From an uncultured Spirochaetaceae bacterium (GTDB lineage Bacteria > Spirochaetota > Spirochaetia > Treponematales > Treponemataceae): a stretch of 7,635 nucleotides of DNA. Shown here piece by piece: positions 1-6,611 of this stretch. Both the position numbers and the translations under genes were made by a program. Numbering within the stretch: position 1 is the first letter of the stretch; every line of letters begins with the position of its first letter. The notes beneath the pieces are model-generated. The model searched no databases and had not been told where the DNA came from. It worked only from the letters and a program-made list of their open reading frames with translations. The DNA is taken from NCBI GenBank assembly GCA_902766345.1, contig CACXDK010000383.1, forward strand, positions 1-7,635, in the 5' to 3' direction.

Positions 1-72
1 TAAAAAAAACATTAGCAATCCAAGCAGTAAAAAACCGCAAAGAATTCTTTCAGCAGGTAAAATCCTTTTCAT
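1..72 (-). CDS. Partial gene, N-terminus of a hydrophobic or secreted protein
   Basis: An ATG at 72-70 opens a frame of 24 codons that runs off the left edge without a stop. The visible residues (MKRILPAERILCGF, then a leucine/phenylalanine-rich run) look like a positively charged start followed by a signal peptide or first membrane segment. The start lies 11 bases after the stop of the TraX-family gene, with AGGA nine bases upstream, so the two are probably co-transcribed and perhaps translationally coupled. No attC separates them, so they would share one cassette if TraX is a cassette gene. The product cannot be identified from this fragment. Confidence 0.55.
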   Translation of the reverse strand, partial: MKRILPAERILCGFLLLGLLMFFL

Positions 73-83
73 TCTGCTTAGTC

Positions 84-827
84 CTACCCTCCAATCATAA
101 CTCCAACATTTCCATTTACAATTATCCTGATAATTCCGCAAATAACAAGATGAATCGGATAATATAAATAAAAGAAATATTTCATTCCTTTGAAAGAACC
201 TCTTTGTCCGTTATAATTTTTCAGCAGAGGAATTGTTAATGCCACCCCCATTTGAATAATTCCATATAACGGATTAATAAAAATTGCATAAACTATCGCA
301 TAAACGGCAATCCACAAAAGCATCCTAAGCATTTGTTTTTTGAAATTTCCACGATTACAACCAAAATATAAGATTACAAGAAACGCAGGACTAGACCAGT
401 CTGAAGGAAAAGCTAATGCCGCAAGTACAAATACTAACACAGTTTTCTGCCACTGCTTTAACTTTTCAGAATTAGAAATTGATAACCCTAAAACCCCGAG
501 AAACAACGGCCATATTATGCTTGTTTGATTAAAACAACTGGTCTTAAAAGGAATGAATGGAATTCCAAATGCAAAATTATATGCAAAATGCCCAATTACA
601 GAAAAGATAAAAAGCCTTAAAAGATATTTTTTCAGATTATGTGTGTAATGATATCCTTCTGCAACCATGTACCAGAAAATTGGAGCAGCAAGCCTACCAA
701 GTACATGAAGTGCAATTATCCACCAGTCTGTCGGATAATTCGGAACGAGCACACATATTACATGATCTAATGTCATGGAAAGTATAGCAATTATTTTTAA
801 TTGATTACCTGTCAAACCTTTTTCCAT
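84..827 (-). CDS. TraX family membrane protein
   Basis: Very hydrophobic protein with several predicted membrane segments. Its start, EKGLTGNQLKIIAILSMTLD followed by HV, is the hallmark opening of the TraX family (loosely L-[ST]-G-x-x-L-K-I-I-A-x-x-[ST]-M-x-x-D-H). TraX acetylates the N-terminus of F pilin; relatives are scattered through Firmicutes and spirochaetes with unproven roles, so function here is inferred from family only. I prefer the ATG at 827 because family homology begins there; it has AGGAG upstream, though at a long 12-base spacing. An ATG at 854 would add nine residues (248 becomes 257 codons including stop) but has no ribosome binding site and abuts the attC end. The length is normal for the family. 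It follows the attC-like site at 858-914 and runs into the partial gene at 72. Confidence 0.85.
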   Translation of the reverse strand: MEKGLTGNQLKIIAILSMTLDHVICVLVPNYPTDWWIIALHVLGRLAAPIFWYMVAEGYHYTHNLKKYLLRLFIFSVIGHFAYNFAFGIPFIPFKTSCFNQTSIIWPLFLGVLGLSISNSEKLKQWQKTVLVFVLAALAFPSDWSSPAFLVILYFGCNRGNFKKQMLRMLLWIAVYAIVYAIFINPLYGIIQMGVALTIPLLKNYNGQRGSFKGMKYFFYLYYPIHLVICGIIRIIVNGNVGVMIGG

Positions 828-857
828 ATCTTTTACGCACTCCTGAAAAGTCATTTA

Positions 858-914
858 CTAACTTGATGCATTATAAGCAGCTTAACAGCCTGTCAGCTAC
901 GAAGCTTTGTTATT
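858..914 (-). repeat. attC-like recombination site 1 (after the SH3 lipoprotein gene)
   Basis: On the minus strand the site opens with AATAACAAAGCTTCGTAGC, nearly the same as the left half of the well-formed attC at 7566-7627 (TAACAAAGGTTCGTAGCC). The TAA stop of the upstream gene lies inside this R'' box. The right end is either GTTAAGC (887-881), which fits GTTRRRY exactly but leaves a very short site, or GTTAGTA just before 855. The right arm does not mirror the left arm well, so the site looks partly decayed. Confidence 0.6.
870..896 (-). promoter_or_regulatory. Candidate promoter inside attC site 1, reading into traX
   Basis: On the minus strand CTGACA (896-891) and a perfect TATAAT (875-870) are 15 bases apart, a short but usable spacing. 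The start point would fall just before the traX start. In integron arrays most cassettes lack promoters, so a cassette-junction promoter would matter, but AT-rich DNA gives TATAAT often. Seen in sequence; activity is inference. Confidence 0.35.
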
Positions 915-2196
915 CAATGTAAATAAGACGTTGCATTATCTCTGTTATGACCTGATAATTTACAGAATCAGGATTTCCATTTTCTCTGGATTCCTTGATA
1001 TAATCATTATTTATTAAATAAACATCTTTATTATTCTTAGCCCAAAGATTTGTATAGACAAACTGAATAGCCTCAAAATCCTCTAAAAATGTTTTTTCTC
1101 TTAAAAAATCTAATATATCATACGAAACTCCAGAGCCCCAATCGCTGCAAAAATAAAGAATATTATCAGAACTCAATGTTTGCAATTTTTCGGATTTTAT
1201 TACTACATTGTATGAGTTTCCCATACCAAATTTGGGATTTGACTTCTTAAACTCTAAATTATATTTTTGGATAAGCAAGTCCATATTTTCCATATATTTT
1301 GGTTTTAAATATATTTTTAAATTAACAAACTGCTTCTGATGTGTAGTAAGAATATAATCTAATCTTACTACATATTCTCCAGAGTCTTCGAATAAATAGT
1401 TTTTTGTATTATCAACAGTCCAATTATCTGGAAATATTTTAGAAAAATCATCAAGGCTATGTATATAATTCTTTCCGTTTAATATTGAACCATAACCAGA
1501 AAAGATATAGCCCTCATCATTTCCTTTTTTTATTTTCAGCCAGTTTCCTTTTATTGATGAAATAGTATCTTTGTTTCCAATTTCTAGAATTTCAACGACT
1601 TCATAAGTTTGTAATTGTGCAAGAATTTCAGAACTCGTGGATGTATCTTTTCTTACATTCAATGGTCCATCTGTTACAAGAAATATCTTATCTGATGTAA
1701 TGGATAAATAATTTTTATATTCTTTTTGCATAAAAGGATGTAAATCACAGACCAAACCATTTTCATCGATTAAAGTAAGTCTGTTTTGCATACAAACTTT
1801 TACTTTATATTTTTGAATCCATGGATCTTCTTCATATATCTGACAGTCTGAAATGTATAAAGTTCCATCATCAAGGAGTGACCATTTACCATTAACTCCT
1901 TCACTTTCCTTAAAACCGTGACGGAAAGAACCATCACTGCGAATATAAATGATACTACTATCATCCTCCCAAGTGCCAATGAGCCAATTTAAATTGATTT
2001 CATCTTTTTTTAGATAATCTTTTAGAGGTTTTACAATATTATCATCTTCTTCGCTTGTATTATCTTTTACTGAAACAGTCTCAGAGCTCTCTGATTTTTC
2101 TGAAATAACTTCGTTAGTTTTTTTGAAATTACAACCAATAAAAGCTAATGCCGTAAAAATACAAAATAAAAATGTTATGTTTGATATTTTCTTCAT
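910..2196 (-). CDS. Lipoprotein with bacterial SH3 (SH3b) domain
   Basis: A 428-residue exported protein. Residues 1-22 (positive start, hydrophobic run, AFIGC) form a lipoprotein signal of the loose spirochaete type with Cys22 as likely lipidation site, followed by a Ser/Glu-rich linker (about 30-55). Residues about 70-118 (WLIGTWEDD ... DGSFRHG ... GKWSLLDDGTLYISD) resemble the small beta-barrel 'copper resistance/lipocalin-like' layout seen in many treponemal lipoproteins. Residues about 171-235 form an SH3b domain, with DGPLNVRKDTSTSSEILAQL and GNWLKIKKGNDEGYIFSGYG as its typical motifs; such domains usually bind peptidoglycan or surface ligands. The C-terminal 190 residues are unrecognised. 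GGAGG four bases before the ATG supports the start. Its stop sits in attC site 1; attC-like site 2 lies upstream. Confidence 0.85.
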   Translation of the reverse strand: MKKISNITFLFCIFTALAFIGCNFKKTNEVISEKSESSETVSVKDNTSEEDDNIVKPLKDYLKKDEINLNWLIGTWEDDSSIIYIRSDGSFRHGFKESEGVNGKWSLLDDGTLYISDCQIYEEDPWIQKYKVKVCMQNRLTLIDENGLVCDLHPFMQKEYKNYLSITSDKIFLVTDGPLNVRKDTSTSSEILAQLQTYEVVEILEIGNKDTISSIKGNWLKIKKGNDEGYIFSGYGSILNGKNYIHSLDDFSKIFPDNWTVDNTKNYLFEDSGEYVVRLDYILTTHQKQFVNLKIYLKPKYMENMDLLIQKYNLEFKKSNPKFGMGNSYNVVIKSEKLQTLSSDNILYFCSDWGSGVSYDILDFLREKTFLEDFEAIQFVYTNLWAKNNKDVYLINNDYIKESRENGNPDSVNYQVITEIMQRLIYIE

Positions 2197-2202
2197 TTTC
2201 CC

Positions 2203-2236
2203 TCCTAAAGAAACAGCTTTGAGCAGTTGTTATGTG
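2203..2236 (-). repeat. Degenerate attC-like site 2
   Basis: On the minus strand, ACATAACAACTGCTCAAAGC follows the stop of the gene at 2238 by two bases and is followed by TGTTTC. It has the R''-type TAACAA opening and can form AACA/TGTT ends, but the long mirrored arms and a GTTRRRY right box are missing. It is recognised mainly by position (gene stop directly followed by ATAACAA, as at the other junctions). It probably marks a decayed or truncated cassette boundary. Confidence 0.4.
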
Positions 2237-2237
2237 G

Positions 2238-3383
2238 TTATTTTTCTAACTTCTCATATTCTTTATATGTCATTACTTTTCCACATTTTATACAATTAAT
2301 ACAAGTATCATCGTAAGAAGAACCAGAATAAGTTGAAATTATTTTAATCCTAATTTTTTTTGAATTTATGAATAAAAGAGGAATAATTTGCATTTTATCG
2401 GTATCTTCAAGAATTATATGATGTTCAATTCCATGATTGTTTTCATATTCAACAGTTATTTCTTTTGGACGATTATTCTTTGAAAATAAGTAATTTTTAT
2501 CCTTATGTTTAAATCCATTACCAAAAACCAGACAATAAATGACACCAGGAGATGTAATGATTATTTCTTCATCTGAAATGTTTTTTAATTCTGAAACCCA
2601 AGGAACATCACTATCTTCCGCCAAATTAGAAGCATAATATGTAACAGCTCCCTCTTTGAGTTCTGTTTTTGCCTTATAGTTTACATCGCTAATATATAAG
2701 AAATTTGGAAAATCATTATTCTTTGAGGATGCATACTGTGTTACAATATTATTTTCACTTTCAAGTTGAAACAATCTCCTAAAGCCACAATATCCAACCT
2801 TTGTTGAACATTTGTGTTTTGTCATGGAATAAGAATTATTCAAAAGCAGCTGATAAAATGTTTTTTCTGATTCTTGAAATTCATTATTGCTGATTAAATT
2901 GAACATAGCAGAACATATACATTCTTTTGCAAGCAGACGAGTTTCTTTCTTTTCAAAATCAAATCGAATAAGATATATAAAAATATCATCAAACGGACTT
3001 TCTTTATAAAAACTGGTTTCCAACAAAAAATCAATATAATTATTTTTTGGGAAAAAAGCACCTGAAAGACCAGAAATCTGATAGTTGCTATCTATGAAGT
3101 CTAAAAGGTTTATGGTAAGAGCAACTCCACTCTGTTCATTTTTAATACTTACATAACGAGGTGAAGAGTATAATTCCGCATTAGATGACCATTCTCCGAT
3201 TGGATAGAACGATTCCTGTTCAATTGGTTTTGCCGGCATTAAAGCAGCACGTTCACTAAAATCTGCCTCGGTCAATATACCAGTAATTGAATACGGAATT
3301 ATATAATTTAATTTTTCTTCTCTTGAATATATTTGCAAATTAAAACAAAGAAAAATAATAAATAGAAATAAATACTTTTTCAT
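2238..3383 (-). CDS. Secreted protein with C-terminal motif related to the NADase-type glycan-binding domain
   Basis: A 381-residue protein starting with a signal peptide (MKKYLFLFIIFLCFNLQIYS, cleavage probably near residue 20). An open frame continues upstream to an ATG at 3452, but that part crosses the cassette junction and has no signal character; GGAGG four bases before 3383 fixes the start. The C-terminal segment (about 265-370) ends in SGSSYDDTCINCIKC, closely matching GFKYEDTCVNEIYFY in the next protein upstream, where it is the last strand region of a discoidin-like NADase-type glycan-binding domain. I infer a diverged copy of that domain. The N-terminal half, with the stretch WSSNAELYSSPRYVSI, is unrecognised. 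The protein is probably periplasmic or on the surface. Sites 2 and 3 bracket it as a single-gene cassette. Confidence 0.8.
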   Translation of the reverse strand: MKKYLFLFIIFLCFNLQIYSREEKLNYIIPYSITGILTEADFSERAALMPAKPIEQESFYPIGEWSSNAELYSSPRYVSIKNEQSGVALTINLLDFIDSNYQISGLSGAFFPKNNYIDFLLETSFYKESPFDDIFIYLIRFDFEKKETRLLAKECICSAMFNLISNNEFQESEKTFYQLLLNNSYSMTKHKCSTKVGYCGFRRLFQLESENNIVTQYASSKNNDFPNFLYISDVNYKAKTELKEGAVTYYASNLAEDSDVPWVSELKNISDEEIIITSPGVIYCLVFGNGFKHKDKNYLFSKNNRPKEITVEYENNHGIEHHIILEDTDKMQIIPLLFINSKKIRIKIISTYSGSSYDDTCINCIKCGKVMTYKEYEKLEK

Positions 3384-3394
3384 TTTTCCTCCAG

Positions 3395-3440
3395 TATCCA
3401 GTACGGGCGTCCACATGACAAATATTCTTCGCTTCGTTAT
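3395..3440 (-). repeat. Degenerate attC-like site 3
   Basis: On the minus strand GCATAACGAAGCGAAGAATA starts one base after the TAG of the gene at 3442. GCATAAC is the reverse complement of GTTATGC and matches the opening of site 4 (GCATAACAAAG). A short GTC/GAC hairpin follows, then CGCCCG and two direct copies of TACTGGA. No convincing right-hand R' box is visible, so the site looks decayed on its right side. The call rests on position and the left box. Confidence 0.45.
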
Positions 3441-3441
3441 G

Positions 3442-4389
3442 CTATCGTTCAACTTTATACTCTATATCATGAGTTTTAAAAGAGATTCCATCAAAGTCAT
3501 ATTCATAAATGGTATATGACGGTGCAGTAACTTGCAAAACATATGCATATAAACTACCTTCATAGACGGTTGCTTCTCTAAATGAAAATAGTATTTGATA
3601 TTTATTGCGTTTTGCTTTTTCTATATCTTTTCTTATTAAACTAAAAATTTGACTTGAATTGTCTAAATTCCATTTCCCATTTTTAAATACATAAAATTCC
3701 ATATCATTAAAACACCAAATGTCATTTGTACTAGGTGGATCTATTGGATGTAAAAGTAACGGAGTGCCATCTTTTGTATATAATAAAGTATCAAAATACT
3801 CTGAGTAATTTCGGAAGGCCTTTTTTGCATTCTGTGTAAAATCATCTTCTTTATACTCTGCGGAATCTTCATTAAAATCTGTATAAAAATAGATTTCGTT
3901 TACGCAAGTATCTTCATACTTAAATCCTTTATACACATCTTTTATTTTAAATGTAATCGTTTCAACATTTTCAAAACGTAAAAATGAATATTTATAAAGT
4001 TCAAACGTATCTGCAACACGAAAGGATGTTTTATAACTGCCATTTACGTAAATTTCAAAATATTTAATTCTATTATTTGAATAATAATACCGTAAATCGC
4101 CATAGCCATTTCTTATACCAATTCCAGTAATGTTTACAGGCTTTTCAAATTCAAAAGAAACAGTTTCTCCAATACCATCTCCAGCAACCCCTTCTACCCA
4201 ACTTTTGTATGAAGAATCACATAATTTTTTTGCAGAATAAAAATCTTCAGATTTATCTTTTTCTAAAAGGACAGAAGAAGCTGTTATCTTTTTAGGAATT
4301 AAACCGTAACTTCCCAATTCATCATCTTTAGAAAATGCTTCAAAAACCAATATTAATGAAATTATAAAAAACATTATGTTTCTTTTCAT
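3442..4389 (-). CDS. Secreted protein with NADase-type glycan-binding domain
   Basis: A 315-residue protein with an N-terminal signal peptide (MKRNIMFFIISLILVFEAFS, cleavage near 20). Residues about 34-170 fit the discoidin-like NADase-type glycan-binding domain: an ITASSVL opening, a 'WVEGVAGDGIGETVSFEFEK' strand pair, NITGIGIRNGYGD, NNRIKYFEIYVNG, and the closing GFKYEDTCVNEIYFY. This module decorates secreted proteins of treponemes, leptospires and other bacteria and is thought to bind sugars. The C-terminal 140 residues (including NDIWCFNDMEFYVFKNGKWN) are not recognised. I chose the ATG at 4389 (AAGGA eight bases upstream) over an in-frame TTG six bases earlier. The start codon lies at the R' end of attC site 4, so the cassette boundary is right at the gene start. 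Confidence 0.85.
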   Translation of the reverse strand: MKRNIMFFIISLILVFEAFSKDDELGSYGLIPKKITASSVLLEKDKSEDFYSAKKLCDSSYKSWVEGVAGDGIGETVSFEFEKPVNITGIGIRNGYGDLRYYYSNNRIKYFEIYVNGSYKTSFRVADTFELYKYSFLRFENVETITFKIKDVYKGFKYEDTCVNEIYFYTDFNEDSAEYKEDDFTQNAKKAFRNYSEYFDTLLYTKDGTPLLLHPIDPPSTNDIWCFNDMEFYVFKNGKWNLDNSSQIFSLIRKDIEKAKRNKYQILFSFREATVYEGSLYAYVLQVTAPSYTIYEYDFDGISFKTHDIEYKVER

Positions 4390-4439
4390 ACACAATTTCC
4401 TTCACGACTGTGGTCTGTCAAGTATGAAACTTTGTTATG
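4387..4439 (-). repeat. attC site 4 (after the toxin-antitoxin genes)
   Basis: On the minus strand the site opens with CATAACAAAGTTTCATACTT, directly after the toxin stop, and closes with AATTGTGTATG, one inserted base away from AATTGTTATG of the attC at 7566-7627. TTTC pairs with GAAA and CTT with AAG between the boxes, with ATA unpaired in the left arm. The central part is weakly paired. Order and strand agree with the other sites. Confidence 0.65.
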
Positions 4440-4441
4440 CT

Positions 4442-4741
4442 TTATTTCTTAAAAATATCGCTATGCGTTCCTGTATTAACCAAAGTCAAGACAAGAACAT
4501 TTTTCTTTATCTTGTCATCATATTCTTTTAAATACAACAGAAGCCAGTCTGGTTGAATATGACATTCCCAAATTCCTTTGAAATTGCCGACAAGCTCATG
4601 GTTGTGATACTTTTCTTCAAGTGGCTTGTCTTCCATTAGTTTATTCACAACATCTTCAAGAAGAGAAATATCCAAACCACGCTTTTTTGCAAGCTTAAAA
4701 CTTGACTTGAACTGCGAAGTTTTCTTTAAAATACATTCCAT
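4442..4741 (-). CDS. yafQ: YafQ family toxin (RelE superfamily mRNA interferase)
   Basis: A 99-residue protein of normal family length. YafQ toxins bind the ribosome and cut mRNA during translation. The family signature is clear: YHNHELVGNFKGIWECHIQP then DWLLLY, and NTGTHSDIF near the C-terminus. His48, His61, Asp65 and His93 sit where the catalytic or substrate-binding histidines and aspartate of E. coli YafQ lie. Many relatives have Arg just before the TGTHSD motif; this one has Asn89, which may be natural variation. The start codon overlaps the antitoxin stop by one base (TAATG), the usual arrangement for tight co-expression. It is the last gene before attC site 4. Toxin-antitoxin cassettes are well known stabilisers of large integron arrays. 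It appears intact. Confidence 0.94.
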   Translation of the reverse strand: MECILKKTSQFKSSFKLAKKRGLDISLLEDVVNKLMEDKPLEEKYHNHELVGNFKGIWECHIQPDWLLLYLKEYDDKIKKNVLVLTLVNTGTHSDIFKK

Positions 4742-5016
4742 TACTCACAATCCTCAAAAAGATCTTTTGCACTTGAATAGGATTTCACGCTTGAATCTTT
4801 ACTGATTCTGCGTGCCTCTTCAATTGCTGCAAGAGTTTCTTCTGAAAAATTGTACTTTGGAGGAACAATGTCAAAAGGAATTCTCTGCTGATTTATAGCC
4901 TGACGCAAAAAAAGCCTGATAGCTGTCGTAATATCCAATCCCAATGAGTCAAAAAGAGATTCTGCTTCCAATTTTGTTTCTGTATCCACTCTAGTCTGTA
5001 AAACTACCGTAGCCAT
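4741..5016 (-). CDS. dinJ: RelB/DinJ family antitoxin
   Basis: A 91-residue antitoxin for the YafQ toxin encoded next to it. The N-terminal 45 residues have the ribbon-helix-helix pattern of DinJ (VVLQTRVDTETKLEAESLF, then GLDITTAIRLFLRQAI), used for dimerisation and binding to its own promoter. The remainder (NQQRIPFDIVPPKYNFSEET onward) is the flexible toxin-neutralising tail. GGAGG lies seven bases before the ATG. A promoter candidate is just upstream (5049-5077), so the pair can be expressed without an outside promoter and can be autoregulated, as is usual for the family. Confidence 0.93.
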   Translation of the reverse strand: MATVVLQTRVDTETKLEAESLFDSLGLDITTAIRLFLRQAINQQRIPFDIVPPKYNFSEETLAAIEEARRISKDSSVKSYSSAKDLFEDCE

Positions 5017-5048
5017 AATGACACCTCCATTTAGTTATTTCTAATATA

Positions 5049-5077
5049 AATGTAATACAAAAACACTCTTTTTGCAA
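5049..5077 (-). promoter_or_regulatory. dinJ: Candidate sigma70-type promoter for the dinJ-yafQ pair
   Basis: On the minus strand TTGCAA (5077-5072) and TACATT (5054-5049) are exactly 17 bases apart, in the 91-base gap before the antitoxin. The start point would give a short leader with the GGAGG site. A TTTTGCA/TGCAAAA inverted pair (about 5097-5070) surrounds the upstream part and could be a weak terminator or operator. Boxes are only partial matches. Confidence 0.4.
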
Positions 5078-5107
5078 TAAAATAAAAAAAATTATATGCA
5101 AAATGTT

Positions 5108-5467
5108 TTACTCGAAATATTTTGGAATATGAGGATACTCATTTGCTTCTGTATTATGTTTTTTCGCCCAGGCATTTTGTGCGACATACAAAAGAGATTC
5201 AAATTCCATATCTGCAGGAAAATTAATTATTCCTTTTTTTATGCCGTCGAAATATTTCTTTCCATTTATGAGAGCAACGCAACGGGAATACAAAAAATCG
5301 TCATCGCTTACATAAGAGGATTTTTCCTTATACTGTTCAAGTAGTTTTTCAGTATAAAGTTCATGTAATAAACTATACAAAGTATCATCAAAATTAAAAA
5401 TAAAGTCATCATCTTTATTTGAGAGGAATTCAATAACTGGTGCTCCTATGATATTTGTCAATAGCAT
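5108..5467 (-). CDS. Unknown 119-residue protein next to the IS end
   Basis: I do not recognise this protein. It is acidic and soluble, with no signal peptide or membrane segment, mostly helical in appearance (YSLLHELYTEKLLEQYKEKS), and ends with Trp/Lys-rich NAWAKKHN and HIPKYFE. The ATG at 5467 lies in what should be the R' box of the interrupted attC (CCATGC instead of TTATGC), and its AGGAG ribosome binding site (5476-5472) is the very end of the insertion sequence, with a four-base spacing. The original gene may have started elsewhere, so an N-terminal truncation is possible. No attC separates it from the dinJ-yafQ pair 91 bases downstream, so all three belong to one cassette. Confidence 0.7.
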   Translation of the reverse strand: MLLTNIIGAPVIEFLSNKDDDFIFNFDDTLYSLLHELYTEKLLEQYKEKSSYVSDDDFLYSRCVALINGKKYFDGIKKGIINFPADMEFESLLYVAQNAWAKKHNTEANEYPHIPKYFE

Positions 5468-5469
5468 GG

Positions 5470-5484
5470 AACTCCTGATTCCAT
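5470..5484. repeat. Inverted repeat, IS terminal copy
   Basis: The plus strand reads AACTCCTGATTCCAT. It matches the reverse complement of 6591-6605 at 14 of 15 positions. This copy straddles the low-coordinate IS border and contains the CT core. Confidence 0.7.
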
Positions 5485-5491
5485 AATTTTA

Positions 5492-6568
5492 CTATGCCAA
5501 TGCCTCATCTGCAAGTTTCCTTGTAGAAAAAGCAGGTGAAATTCTTTTTTCATACGGTGTATCATTTTTCAATATCGTATACATCAACTCCGCAAGCTTC
5601 CTTGCTGTCGCCACAATTGCAATTTTCTTCCCCTTGCTTAGAACCTTCGTCATGTAAAGATATTTTTCTTTCAGCGCGCTTTCTCCCGAATACCTTATGT
5701 GTGACCACGCAGCCAGAATCAAAAGCGATCGAAGATGCCTGTTGCCGCATTTCGTTATATGGCCAAGCCTGCATACCGTACTCGACATGTCAAGACGTGG
5801 AACTAGTCCTGTCGCAGCGCCAATAGCAGATACATTCGAATATCTTGAGCCGTCTCCAATGAATGCCACATAAGCCGAAGCAAGCTGCTTTCCCACTCCG
5901 GGGATTTCAGTGAGTCTCTCAATGTTCTTGTCCCCGTCAATCTCCCTGTCAAGAAGCTTCTCGATTTCCTCTGTCTGTCCATCAATAATTTCAAGACGTT
6001 TGATGATTCGTTCTGCCTGCATCAAAAAAAGTCCTTTCAGCATTTTGACGCTTTCCTTTCTGCTTGAGTCCCCCGCAAGGTCCTTTTTCTTTATCTCAGT
6101 GATTCCACCTTCGAGGAATAAGGCATGAAGCCTGTTGATTTCCTTTGTCCTGTCATGACGCAGCTGTCGGAATTCGGTGAGTATATGCCTGATGTTTTCC
6201 TCATGTTCGCTCGGCAGCTCCACTTTCGGAAGTTCTTCGTCTGTGAATTTCTGCACCAGCCGGGCAAGCTTCAGCGCATCCTCCTTGTCGTTCTTCTTTA
6301 CGGAACGGTAAATCAGGGCTATCTGGCTTGGATTTAAAAGCACGACCTCGCAGCCGACCTCTTTATGAATTTCCTTTGCCATTACCATTGAAAGTGAGCA
6401 GACTTCAATTGCGATTCGATCTGTCGAAAGAAGTCTCTTATAAAGCTCTTTCCTTCCTTTAGGGCTTGTAAGTCCGTTTGTTCCGGTGACTCTGCCATTG
6501 CTTCCGATAATCTTAATTTCGTAAGTCCGCTTTCCCAAGTCGATTCCAACAAATCTTCTCTGTTCCAT
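5492..6568 (-). CDS. IS110-family transposase (DEDD RuvC-like recombinase)
   Basis: A 358-residue recombinase of full family length. The N-terminal RuvC-like DEDD domain shows Asp10 (FVGIDLGKRTYEI), Glu55 (IAIEVCS), and Asp94/Asp97 (NDKEDALKLA). A coiled region follows (about 130-215), then the C-terminal transposase IS116/IS110/IS902 domain with IPGVGKQLASAYVAFIGDG and GLVPRLDMSSTVCRLGHITK, then CGNRHLR. Ser262 or Ser263 is the likely catalytic serine. These enzymes use an RNA guide from the IS non-coding end to join the circular donor to a target. AGGAG six bases before the ATG supports the start. The frame is intact, so the element may be active. Its GC content is visibly higher than that of its neighbours, consistent with a recent arrival. 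IR-bearing ends suggest the IS1111 side of the family, whereas the 5' location of the non-coding RNA suggests the IS110 side. Confidence 0.96.
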   Translation of the reverse strand: MEQRRFVGIDLGKRTYEIKIIGSNGRVTGTNGLTSPKGRKELYKRLLSTDRIAIEVCSLSMVMAKEIHKEVGCEVVLLNPSQIALIYRSVKKNDKEDALKLARLVQKFTDEELPKVELPSEHEENIRHILTEFRQLRHDRTKEINRLHALFLEGGITEIKKKDLAGDSSRKESVKMLKGLFLMQAERIIKRLEIIDGQTEEIEKLLDREIDGDKNIERLTEIPGVGKQLASAYVAFIGDGSRYSNVSAIGAATGLVPRLDMSSTVCRLGHITKCGNRHLRSLLILAAWSHIRYSGESALKEKYLYMTKVLSKGKKIAIVATARKLAELMYTILKNDTPYEKRISPAFSTRKLADEALA

Positions 6569-6590
6569 TTTCTACTCCTTTTATGATAGA

Positions 6591-6605
6591 ATGGAACCAG
6601 GAGTT
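6591..6605. repeat. Inverted repeat, internal copy before the transposase
   Basis: The minus strand reads AACTCCTGGTTCCAT, 14 of 15 identical to the plus strand of the low IS end (5470-5484). It lies 22 bases upstream of the transposase ATG and inside the IS rather than at its outer end, because about 220 bases of non-coding RNA region lie beyond it. It may be a recombinase or regulatory site, or the subterminal repeat seen in IS1111-type elements. Confidence 0.6.
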
Positions 6606-6611
6606 AACGCT

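Noticed and set aside
340..528. Plus-strand open frame opposite traX
   Set aside because: Shadow frame of a clear membrane protein gene.
3384..3452. Upstream ATG at 3452 for the gene at 2238
   Set aside because: The extra 23 residues cross the cassette junction and precede a clear signal peptide that has its own GGAGG site.
4390..4395. TTG start six bases upstream of 4389
   Set aside because: The ATG at 4389 has better ribosome binding site spacing and starts the signal peptide.
5096..5344. Plus-strand open frame opposite the 119-residue gene
   Set aside because: Hydrophobic shadow of the minus frame, no ribosome binding site.
5536..6337. Open frames on the plus strand and in other minus frames inside the transposase gene
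   Set aside because: They lie wholly within the well-supported recombinase gene, have odd composition and no start signals.
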